Shown: positions 11,832-24,100 of the stretch, piece after piece
Layout: every line of letters starts with the position of its first letter
Position numbering within the stretch: the first letter of the stretch is position 1
Assembly: GCF_002999335.1 (NCBI RefSeq)
Contig: NW_020312358.1
Coordinates: 62,001 to 126,000 of the forward strand
Length of the DNA: 64,000 nt
DNA from: Cyclospora cayetanensis
Lineage: Eukaryota > Apicomplexa > Conoidasida > Eucoccidiorida > Eimeriidae
Direction of reading: 5' to 3'
Notes under the pieces: generated by a model
The model's input: only the letters and a program-made list of their open reading frames with translations
The model's database searches: none
What the model was told of the DNA's origin: nothing
Translations under genes and position numbers: made by a program

Positions 11832-14800
11832 CTAACTGTCAAAGGCACCGGTTACACGATAGAAACCATCGTAGACGCTATGTAGCCCCCAATCATAAAA
11901 GGAGCGCCTCATATTGCGGAATCTTTGGGACACGGCAAGAAACAAAAGCTCTTGTGGTAACGTACCCTGGGAAGTGCTTCAGAAGAAAGTCACGGAGCAC
12001 TGCACTAACATTGACCTTTCCAGGCTGTCCGTTGCTTTCCATCATATTTCCCGTGAGAACATCCATTCCCCACAAGTCATACCTGTTTCCGCAAGATAAA
12101 ATGGTGAGCTTGCGTATGATCAAACACAGAGGAGCCAACAACCTACAGCGGGAGCGGAAAACAGTCGTAACATTCAATTCTACTGAAGGGCAATAGGGTG
12201 AAGGGGTTCTTGTCGCTCGGCTCAGAGCGGCTTGAAGCGTGAATATCCTGCTCACCGCAACCGTCCAGAGCCAATCACCCCGCCAACGCAAGTTCCGTAG
12301 TGTAGACCTATCACAAACCACAAGGCTACCAATAATCGCTATAAGGATGGACACCTGGCTTGTTTAGGAGGGCGAGCACCAGCAAAGGCCGGAACCATGA
12401 AGGTGTACCTATGCGCATGTTCAAGCTTGGGATGCTCAGCCTCTCGCGGACTTCGAGGATGTTCGTAATCATGGACTGTGCCATGGTCAGCACCAAACCG
12501 GTGCCTTCCACGGGGTCATAGTCCTGCAATGGCGCAATGAAACCCGAACGCTCGCAATAGAGTATGGTGCTACAGCTCCCTCGCTAGCGTTGCCGAAGGG
12601 ATGTTGTACAGAGTAGGCACTCTCACACGTCCTACAGCGAACAGTCTGAATCCGGTGAATTCAATCGTAGCGTTCAAACTTGTCACAATCTGCCAGGTCA
12701 AGACCACTAGCCTCAGGCACCACGAGCTGAAATGTTAAACCCCGTACATACCTCGTTATCTTCAGTAACTGGCTCGCTGACCGCTACGTACGCGTCACCT
12801 ATTGTGCACAGCTTATAGAGCTTGTACTTTGTGCTGTCACGATCAAACTTTGCAAACAGTTTTTGCAGCATTGTAACCACCTGCGGAGCACAGCAGTCCC
12901 GCACACCCTCCTTGCCGCACCGAGTAGGCAATCCCCTACTGCCAGGCCTCGCCGTCAGCGTTGTTGAGCAGGCCGTCTAGAACAAGGTGTCCAATAAAAG
13001 GCATCAGGAAGAGGCCTGCATGAAGGGGTAAAAGTGCCCGACGGGTCAGCGCGCTTACTTCGCAGGCGTCCACATTTTTTGCCCAACTCGTGAACCCGCA
13101 AATATCAGCAAAAAGAAAAGTCATTCGATCGTGGGTGTATGCGAGCCGCAGCTTGTCCTGTTGGAACTCTTCCAGCACCTGCAGCGGCATTACACCACCA
13201 CTCGGCAGAGCCTCGTTGAGTGGCATTCATTTGCAAAAACTTAGCACCGCACGTAAAAGAGGCGGTACATACAGAGTGCCCTGTTATCTGGAATCGCAGA
13301 TGCTGGACGTACTTGCTTTGGCAGCATGTCATTGAGAAGCTGCGTGGCGCGACCTTCCGTCGTTTTCGCATGCTCGTTGACGTAGAAGGTCAAGCGGTCA
13401 ATGTACTCCTTCCAGTAGGCGCTGACCTGAAGGAAGATATCATTCGCCATCTCGCAAAGCCCATCGTGAAGAGGAGCATTTCGAAAGCTAATAAGGGGAA
13501 AAGCGTAACTTTCATGGAACTGTGAAACGGGTGGTCCACGCACCAGATTGAAAAAGACGTAACACGGGAAGTTCACAACCATCCTGCACGCAAACAGCAA
13601 CCAAAAGGCAACGGACATTGTGTTCGTCCTATCACGAAATGGTGGATGCAGTCACTAGGAGCCTGTCTGTCGAGCTCTGCTGCTCCGTGCTGGGACTGCT
13701 ACTGCGGGTAGGGAAGAGTGTACCCGATGGTGTTGGCTGAGGAAACAGCTGCTGTAAGGATGAACGTGAGGCACGTGGTGAGAAGTAGGATGTCGACGAG
13801 AATGCAGTTTTGGAAGAGAAGTCCGGTATTGTGATGCAGAATCACAACGTAAAAGAAGAGCTCAACGCTATCCGAAACAAGCCAGAAACATGCTCCTCGT
13901 TGTCCCGGCACATTTACCACATCTGATGCGGGAATAGCCTTCGGTGGCACGTTATCTGACAGCCGCCGCCAAAGCGCTGGTAAATCTTCCGTCGGGGTAG
14001 TTGCGCCAGAGCCGGGACAGACATCATATGGGCAGTTCTCCATAGCCTCGACGAGTTGACCGGGTGTCACTGACTTAGATGAAAGGAATGAAACAGGGGA
14101 GTGCACATCAACGTTTTCAGGCATGCGCACTGTGGGGCCGCCTCTTAAGTAAGTCAGCATGTCCGTTCCCAAGGTAGACGTTTGGATTGCCACCCCCGGG
14201 GAGAGTACAGAAGCGCTGGTCAAACTGGAAGTGGCAACACCCCCACCCCCCTGCGGCTCCCGCGTCGTAGTCTGAATACTCCAACTATTGCTTAGTGCAA
14301 AGACGCAGGCCGCCGAGATAAATAACACATTCAACAAAAATACCATCCAGCGAATTTCCAAGCGAGACGCCACCTGCACAACAAGATAGAACAGGCGGGC
14401 CGCTGTCATCCATATGAAATGCAAAGCACATGAGGATAATCAAAGCCACGCACTCCCACACTATAGGTACATCAGCTGCAGCATAACGCATACAGCGGTA
14501 ATGGTACTTCACGCAGTCATCTATCGCAATTGTAGAATGACACTCCCCTGGCTCCAAACCAGCTTCAGTGCGTGATCGCAGAGGAGACACTAAGTGCGCA
14601 GCCCACCTCATCTCTGTTGCGGTAGTGAAAGAGAATCCACAAGAAGAACGCAGCACACGTATACGTAGCGCGGACGCCCCAATAAAGTTCGCTAGAGACC
14701 TCCACCGTATACTTGACGCCTTCAACTACTTCGATGTACTGCCAAGGCATGCACAGCCGCACGAGGGTTTGCACTGCAAACGCGACCAGAAAAATGATGA

Positions 14801-15130
14801 TTGCCTGCTCTATAGTATTGATGTTTGACTTGTTGTTGTAAAAGTGAGTCCTGTAGCGGGCCTCCATGTTCTTGTCCTTAAATTTCATCAGCAACAAGCT
14901 TTCGCGAGACACCCCTATGCGAGCTTCTCTCGCCTCTGCAAGCGAAACGCGCAGCAAGCGAGCAGGTGCCGCACGGTCTGTACAGCGTCACAGAGATCTG
15001 CACAATGGCTACTAGCCAAACTACAGCTCTTACTTCAACGCAGCACGACGTAACGAAAGGTCTCGCCAGATGAGCGCTAAAATCCTTGGACAGCAGCTGC
15101 TTACCAAAATTGTCTTCGTCGTCCATACCC
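11832..15130 (-). other. GC: Second membrane block and second cyclase catalytic domain (C2)
   Basis: Membrane segments run from about 15.1 to 13.6 kb (for example TIEQAIIIFLVAFAVQTLV, IQTSTLG-loop region, VIFYVVILHHNTG-like). Catalytic exons: LLNDMLPKQ (13313), VLEEFQQDKLRLAYTHDRM with FLFADICGFTSWAKN (13178-13059), YKLCTIGDAYVAVS (12880-12755), LNMRIG (12409), LHYGTCVGGVIGSGRL in a 52-nt exon (12307-12256), RYDLWGMDVLTGNMMESNG (12082-11966), then a 30-residue tail to the stop. Both metal-binding Asp residues (FADI and GDAY) are present, so this half matches the mammalian C1 domain and C1+C2 together form one active site in reversed order. Confidence 0.88.
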
Positions 15131-18100
15131 AAATCTACGGTATGCTCTTCTTCTTTGCTGCAAGTGCACAGGCAGAAAGCCGCTTCCCCATGAAGCGTTT
15201 TGCAGCAATCTTTCGATACTCAGTCAGCACATACGGTCTGCAACGAGAAGCTGTAGCCTCCCCCAGATTTCATAATACGTTCCTTACCTGCTGTTTCCCA
15301 GCACCTTTAGTAGGCCTGTGAACTTGGCTTGGGCCTCTGTTCCTATGTGGAAAAACAAGTCGTTTGCCGCACGCCACCTGCTTGCGGCATGCCCTGCCGA
15401 CGAACCCTGTGTCGTGAGACACGGTTCTGCAGCACGCCCAACGCAGCACACGACCGATGCTGAAGAGCACACGCTTGAGCGCTACGCTCATAGACAGGCA
15501 ATGCATAATTATTATGCGCTGCCCACATAGGTAGCAGAGCTTGTTCTGTGGAAAATGGGACCCAATAGAATAAGCCTGACCAGCTGGAAATGTTTGGCGC
15601 TTTCGCATTTCAACGGCGCGGCCCTCGCTGGTAGACTGCTTCGCCACAAGTGGGCGGGGAGACTGTCTGTTGCTAATGGACCTGCCAATTCGAGAGTTGT
15701 TACGGATGTCGGCGGTATGGGACACAGAATATCGGAACTGCGGTAAGGAGGCTACGCTAGGAGGAATGCAGTTGCTTGCAACGCTCATGTCCTCCTGAGA
15801 GGACCACACAGAGCTGTTGCCGTGGTGCAGCTGCTCGCGCAGGATCTGTGCATGCACTTGGCGGGCAATTTCGTGCCGCTTTAACTCTGATGGTTCCTTC
15901 ACAGCGGTTTGGAGGCCATCTCTGGCGAAGGCCAATACGCGAGAGACACTCTCCTGTCGAGCGTAGGCGCGTGTCAGTTGTTGTGGTGTCATGCTCAGCG
16001 CCCCGCTCTCTCCGTTTGAGAGCGCTGAAAAGCTACGATGGTTACGAGAGGATGTGCGTTCGAGAGAATTGATGGAAGGTGTCCTGGGACTGGATCCTTC
16101 AGGAGGTGATAACGCCTCAGAGAGAGAAGAACGAGAAAGCGTGCCAGGTGTCAAACGTGGCGTTGACGGAAGAGACTGAGCCTGCACGCCAGGGGCTTCC
16201 AATGTGTGCTTCTCCTCATGCGAGAATGACATTGCGCTCTGTAGCAGTGCCTCATTGGAATGGAGAGCGGCGTCGGGATTCCCAGTCTGCACGCACACAA
16301 GCGCAAGAGACAGCAAAATATGAACACAATGCAGAGGCCACATCGTGCCACCACAAGCAGCGGGAGTCAAGTGCGCCTTCCCATGGTGTCTGCTGACTAC
16401 CAAAGAGCACAGCTGAACATATGACAAGGGATGGCAGTTACATACCCAATAGCCAGGGAGCCTGTCCCTCCCAACCGCTGTACAAAGCGCAGCACACAAA
16501 GCTAATATTGTCGAATCACTGGTTTGGGGCAAGTCAATGCAGGGCTTCTGCATGCCGTCATTAACGCTTTTCCGTTTGAAAAGTGCGAGTGATTGCTAGT
16601 GATTGCTACATAGGGACCACGCACTTGAAGCCGAAGCTTGCAAAAAGTCATGCGTTGGCAACTCCTCTTTGCTGTTCAATGGATCCAAGAGAGGTGGCTC
16701 GTCTTCGCCAAAGTTTGGATAAGATGAACCTACGGAAGTCATCCCCAGAACCACCCTTTCATCAAGTGAGGGGACCCCTACACGCGTGCGTCTGTCTATA
16801 GGGACCCGCAGGAACCATAGACATTGCGTTGCCCATGGCTCCATTGGCAAAACGATTAAGACGATGCTTCACGCAAAAGAAATGTACGTGAGCAGAGCGG
16901 CAATACTCACAAGCCATATGCCTATGTCAAACATTAATACAATGGTACAAAAATCTGCTGGCTCGCGAAGCATTCCCATCCGAGAGAAACCAGTATCTCA
17001 CCTAACACCCGCACAAGGAGGTATGTGTTCATATCTCCCTTCCCTTTCACAGTTGTCTTCCGCGACTCGTAGATAAGCGTGGTGTCCTCCTTGACTAGAC
17101 CATACGTGCTCTCACTAATATGGATGTAATCCGGCTGGCCGGTTGTCTTCATACGACTTGCTGCGCATCCGTTGAACGAGACAGCACAGAACTCCCTTCT
17201 TTACGTGGGAGTCCCTTTCTTATGCCCTCTAGCTGCAGAAGCTTTGTTTCGCACACTGAATACCCACTGCCACGGTGCACAAATAGGTGGGGATGTACTG
17301 AGCTACTCTATCTGTCGTTCCACTGTTCCACGAAAAGCAGACGGCGAGACAGGTGCACGACGAATGCCGTGAAGATACGTCATTCTGTTAGACACTGTCA
17401 TAAAGCTTCACCCTGGGCAAAACAGCCTTAATCCTTACCCGTGTTGACTGTGTCTCCGAAAAGAGCATACTGAGGCTTTTTCGCTCCGACCACTCCACTA
17501 ATAACTCGACCTGAAGACACCAACTCCTTGGCACCTGGCACAAAGTGTTACCAGTTGTGCAATTCACCGCAACAACCACGGCGCCCACATCCAGCAGCAC
17601 CAGGGCGGGACCATTGAAATATCCTACGACTCCTTTTAAGCACGGACCTGAATTGATTCCGATTTTGACACGAATGCGCTGCGGTCGAGATCTGAGGACT
17701 GTTCGGAGAGTAGACGTCTTCTGCCGCACCATTGCAGTGCTTCCAAGCCGTGAAGCTGGTGCTAGTTCTATAAGCAAAGGACATGCCGCGGAAACGAATA
17801 ATGCCAATGGCCAGCCATTAAGGGTGGAGCACAAAGGCCTGATGTTCCCATGCAACAACGCAATGGCCCACATCCCGCGCCCATGGGTTCGCCATGTGTA
17901 GATCTTAATATCGTAAACGAGCTTACGCTCATCGTCAACGTTGGCGACGACAGAGGTGAGGTCGCGCGTCACTTCATAGCGAATCTGAGCTGCGACTTCT
18001 AACATCGCTAATGCCATACTAAATCACAGGACAGAGAGAGCAGAAGGCTTAATGCGTTATGACTGCAGAGAGAACCTACTAAGCCCAGCAAAGCTCAGCA

Positions 18101-21100
18101 CCAATGAGGAAGCAGCAGTCACAATTGTGAGGGCCCCTTTGCTGTAGGTGCCACAGGATGCCTACTGGGTGTTCATGCCCATATGCCAAAGACAACCACA
18201 ACATTTATGGGGTTGGGCAGGTCCTTCATACCAAAGCTTAGACCAAGGCATTACAATGATTCATGGGAATACCCAATTCAGGCAAACTAGAGTTCAGTGC
18301 TTCCCTGCAGCCTTTACACGCAGGCCGAACTATGACTCACTCCATTGCATCTCCTGCGTCCGTCTGGGAAGTATCCGACTCGCCTCCTTTTCCGGGCTGG
18401 AGGCCAGCAGCTGCACCAATGGTATCACGATCCACAACCCATCAGAATACGTAACATATCTTTAGTACGAGCCTTGACCAGGGGCCACCAAGGGCTCCAC
18501 ATGTGGTGGTGCTTCTACCAGAAGTGCTGGTGTGTAATCGTTCTCTAGGAAGAAACACCAACTCACCCGCGAGATACGTTTCGAAGACAGTCTCGATCTT
18601 TGTGCAGCCAAACTGTTCAGCGCTTTTATCAAAGCAAAGGAATAGTGAATCCAAAACCTTAGCGCACCCCGACAAGGTCACACTTCAAAAAGGGCGGTTT
18701 AGCTGCGTTCTCAGGTAGTTGTGCATGCATGCATGTACACGGGCTTGGACACTACATCGAAACCAAAAGACATTTACGTACTTCTACAAGCCGTGTGGGC
18801 TCGATTGACGCGACCACCTGCTGGAATTCATACACGTCGCAAAATACGACAGAAACTGTTCCGCGGTCATCGGCTTCTAGAGTTGACGGGATGCTGAGCC
18901 AGATCACAAACAGGATAATCGATGCACCTTCGATGATTCGTTGCAGCCACACCCCCGGTAACATGCCAGTCTCCCCCATGCTGAGAATTACACGGCAAAG
19001 GCCTTGTACATATGTAGAACCTAGAGAAGTACAACTAGGCACCTAGATGTGTAACCAAACTCGGAAAGTGCTTACCCATCTTCATTCAATGGCGCATTGA
19101 TCATCTGGTCCACGACGAAGGGGGGAAGCATAGTGTTAAGAATTTCGCGTTGTTTTCTTCTGCTAGCCTCCACGCTGTAGTCTAATAAGAAAGACTTCCT
19201 CTGGTTGTACTCTAAGCGGTATCCAACGAAGCCTACAAGAGCAGTCAATGCGTCCTGGTTCATTGGTAAGTAGCTTTCACACAAAGAATGATCACCAGAA
19301 AACCATGCATGAAGGGCGACGGGGCCCTCTGAGGGACGAACGAAAGGATGCCATATGCTTACCGACAAATACAATGGATCCAAGGAAAAGTGGCAAGTGA
19401 TCATACAGATCTGAAAGGTAGAGGTAACTGTGGCTCTGTCCAATAATATATCTGCGAAGGCGGCCGCACCCACGTTCACCATCAATTGCAGGTATGGAGT
19501 AAACGCTTGATTCGCTTGCCAAGTCGAAGTAACGGCTCAAGAGCAAAGCCACGCCCGCCGTACAACAAGTGAGCAAACAGTGCTGCCACAAGGAGCTAAC
19601 TCACCTGATAGTAAAGGCCGAGACAAAGAGGATGTTCCACATGACGGCTTGCAAGAAGGAAATACGGAGGATGACAAAAGTGAAGACAGGAAACAACACG
19701 GAACTCAAGATTCCATCCATTTTCTGCAGTGTGAACAGCACATGCATAAAACACCCAATTTTAATTATCGCCGATCATCTGAGTGCACAAAAAGCAAGGA
19801 AGGAATCCTGGAGTCGCTTTCAACCCACCGCAGCAGCGTATAAGGTGACGTGCTCGGCCAGCATCAAGAACACGACGGAACTTAAAACCACAGAAAAATG
19901 ATCCATAAAGAAATGGCTGAACGTCGAAAGAGTTGCGCCAATAAATCCCAAAACCACAATGACTGTTGGAACGCACATCCATGCTGAATAGCGGACACCA
20001 AAGCAATCACACAATGCACGAATTGCTCATCGACGCCATGGGAGTCCGACCTCTGTGTGCTTTGTGGTAGTCATTTCTCCATCCTCTGAATCTGCATCGC
20101 TTGACGCTAGATGAATAGGCTGTGCACCGCTGAATTGAAAATCATAAGGTATGGCAGGCTGCAAGGTTACGGATAGTGGCAACGCACGCAGAACATGCTG
20201 CGCATCTCCCCAATAAACGTCGATGAAGTACTCGGCGAGAAATGCCATGATGCGGTAGATCCCCAGAAACACAAAAATGACGCGGTACCTGAAATGAGCA
20301 TAACTTCCACAAGCTGCACAGCATTAAGTGCACGTCTCATTACACCCTGCACCTGCTGACCCTGCAGCTGCCGAGATGTTTCTACAAGTGCAACACCGCT
20401 CCATAAATCCCCTGGTTGATTGCTTCGGTATGTTTGCAGAGGCATTATGTATAAATGAGGAGATCAGTGTAATGTCGACGAAGGCAGAGAGTTGTGGGTT
20501 ACTCAATCCAGGTAGACACTAGAGAGAAAATTACCAAGGCACTAGGCGCTTGACAAAGGACTTCTTCTGATGAATTTGATAGTCTGCCTCGAGTTGCATG
20601 TCCTTGAACTTGAGCGAAAACCGATTGATAAGGTGGGATACTTTAACCTGAATTGAGAACAAGCAATGACATAGCAGATATGCTACAGCACCTCCAGCTG
20701 CGTGGGCACAAGAGGTCATACGGAAAGCATCTGAGGCACCCAGCTACCATACTTACAAGCTTCACTTGGTCCCGAGCCTTATCGCCATCAAATGACATCC
20801 CCGAAGAATTTGTGTCAATTGAGCCATCATCCTGAAGCGCAGGCACGCAAACGGCCTTTTGCGATAAAACGCATCATGCAGAGCATACCCATATATTCCC
20901 TACGCTGCAATGCGTCCGGCACCACAGAGAGCAGACCAGAGGCGGTACAACACTATTCCGCTGTTCTACGCCGGAGTTTTGATGCGTGCGTGACTCACCG
21001 CAGCGCCTCCTCCTCTGCCATGTGAGCCTACACCGTCTTTCTCTGAACGCAAGCGCACTCGATGCATGTCAGTTGAGTATAAGCTTCCAGCTTGAACTTA

Positions 21101-24100
21101 CTGCTGGGGTAAAAGGGGCCTTGCAAATGCAATCTGCTTCCCTAGAGAAGAGCATGCAAGAAAAGAGGGGTATGCACGTCGCGGGACAATTACGGAAGTG
21201 CCTCACACACCACTAACCACAGATGCCAAGCTACAAACTTAAGCCCGCTCTTAAACTCCCTTTCACCCGAAATTAATCATATGCGTTCCCCCACTGATCA
21301 CCTAGAGTTCCAACGTCTTTATCTTTCTTTTCGCCTCCGTAAGTAACAAAGTTCTCGTTCACGCGGAATCGTCTGGGGGGTGGCAGCTTGCTAGACACGT
21401 CGCTATGCCGCAAGGGGTTGAACTTGTCACGTAGGAAGGCGAGGATGCGAGGATCAACAAGCTGGTGCACAGGGCCGGGAGCTGGAAGGCAGCTGCCAAA
21501 TCCGCATATCCATAAGAGCCTTTTTATCGCAGAAATAAGGCTGCTTCTGCCACAATAGCAGCCGTATTCGTCCTGACCACCTAGGGAAACCAGTGCACAG
21601 CGACGACGTATGGAGATGTCGATAGGCATGCGGCAGGAACGCAGCCGGGGAGCATCAAAAATGTGATATACTCATGATTCTCTCTAGCATCCTCGCACCT
21701 ACCAGGAAGAAGTCGAAGCCGAGGCTCTTCGAATGGCAAAGCCGTAACTCGCCGTCTCCTGTCATGCTCCACCTGCCGCTGAGCCAGCCACTGCTTCACA
21801 TTAGTTCTGCCAGGAAACAAAATGGTACAACAGACTAAAAGGTGCCCATATAACCCCACACTATACACTAGACACAAGAAACAAATTCGACTCCAGGGAT
21901 ATGCACTGAAAAGCTGCGTACGCGATATTGGGAAAAAGTGACGCTTTAAAGCCCGCAAGCAAGACCTGTAACATCAAGCCTGAAAGGTAAAAAACCAGCC
22001 GCAACGCAGCTGTGCCAAACTTCGCGGCACGCAGATACACTGAATGCAAAAGCTACGAGCTCGACGCAATGGGCGCGAAATTGGAAGCATTGATCAAAGA
22101 CTCCGTCGGGAGTCTTGGCTGACGGAATTTATTGCCCGAGGTTGCAGTGACACAGCTCTTTCCAAGCAGGCATAAAATATTGTGTTGCTCACCGACTCCA
22201 ACCCACAACAGCACAACAAAGTAGAGCAGAGGCCAGGCGAAAATGCCTCGTGCGATGCCAAATATGCCCGGGAAAGGCCACCCAGTGGCGGAGTATATAA
22301 ACAAAACTGCGGAGAAAACACATACCAGAAAACTCCACTGCGGACCCCCCTTGAAAAACGCGGCTTCAAGAGCAAGGCTGGCCGTTTATGGAAAGACTGA
22401 AAGCCAAATGCGTACCGGGGATGTACAGTAGAGTGCAAAGGCCCACGGTGGTCAACAGAAAGGTCGGCGTCCATAAGTGCGTCTCCATCAATCTGAGCCA
22501 CACCCATGCTCACGCGGCAAACTATTTGTCCTGATCTCCCCGGCTGGACTTACCGAAGCAGCTATAAACCAGCACCACCGTACAAAGTAGTTAATCTAGC
22601 AGTGCACGATGCAAATGCTGACTATTAATAATGGGCGTAAATAAAAGCTAAGAACCCCAAAAGCAGCACTTCAGACTACGCAGCAATCTCTGCATACAGA
22701 ACCTGGCAGACTGTCACAGTTCTTATCCTTAAGGGCGAAAGCTCAGCAAACGGCCTTACATGCGCAGATTGCTCTGCATTATCAGACCAAAGAGAAGGAT
22801 AGCGCCGAAGGAGAAGAAGCCCATGTTCGGACCTCCCGAAAGTGCATTAGAATCCATCCATGCAGCCTGTACGCCAAACGCAAAACCGCGCGCACGCGGC
22901 TAGGATTTTGCTCAAGATCTAAGGTCAAAAACTTTGGGCGCTCGCCACTCGGCTGCAGTGATGGCTCTGAAAATGCTTACCTGTAACAAGTAATAAGTTA
23001 GCAAAGAGTAAATGATTCCCTCAACAATCCAAAAGCTAAATGTGAATCCATTAAAATACAAGCGACGCCTTCCCTGCAGAGCCAGCAGCAAAGTAACGGT
23101 AAATGTCTAGCAATACCAAAGGCACAAGGTTCGCTAAATCTGGAAAGCCCACCAACCAAACAGGCATTCACGCAGCTGCAACACCCGTGCACTGAGAAGT
23201 GCGCATACGCCCACAGGTCAAGAGCCGGAAGCATTTGAAAACTCAGCTCTGGAGCTCAAGCGTACAATGGAGGCGCGAAAACCGTTCCTACTACGCCACT
23301 CGGAGTAAAAGCAAGGCACCCGCAACTAATTTCGAGAAGGGACTTACCAAAGTGTACAAAACAGGAATCGAGGGTAACAGGTGCTCTGGTAAGTCTTGCT
23401 CCGAAAAAGAGTACATAATTGATGGCAGTGTTGTCCACACAAAGTTGGCCAACATGTAAAGTACAGGGTCAAAGATCTGAAGATACAGGGCACACACATG
23501 CAGCCGAGGTGCCCAAGGGCACAAGGCGCGATGTTTCAATGGAGTCGTTTTCTGGCAAAGGCAATAGAGGGCAAATGCGCAAACTCGCATGGCGAACAGG
23601 AGCTCCACATCCGGTCGCGCGTACCTCAATAGCCGACCAAAAAGAACTAGGTTGGAACAAGAACACTGCAGGACACGATAGACATGTGCACCACACTCCT
23701 CTATGAAGCCTTCATTGGACGTCAGGGCTGCACGCTTATACGCATTTACCCCCTATCCATGGCAAGAAAACCAACAAAGGAAACCACTAAACACCACAAC
23801 TGGCGTAATGCAACGAACCCGGAAAAGCCAGCAAAATGCTCTTAAAGAAGGTCCACAGAATGACTTTGGAAATACGCAAAAAGTTCAGGCGTCCGTGCAC
23901 GAACAACAGCCGCTGCAAGAACCTGCAAATGCAAGGAGCCACACATGATGCATTAAGGAGAGTTGAACTACCGAAACTAAAGGACGCAAAATGCCTACAG
24001 CCATGGGTAGCGAGTTGTAAAAAAGGAACTGTCCTGTCTGCCTAGACCCACACGGGCAGCAATTCACCTGAATTCGGAAATAGCAAAATCCGCGAAGCCG

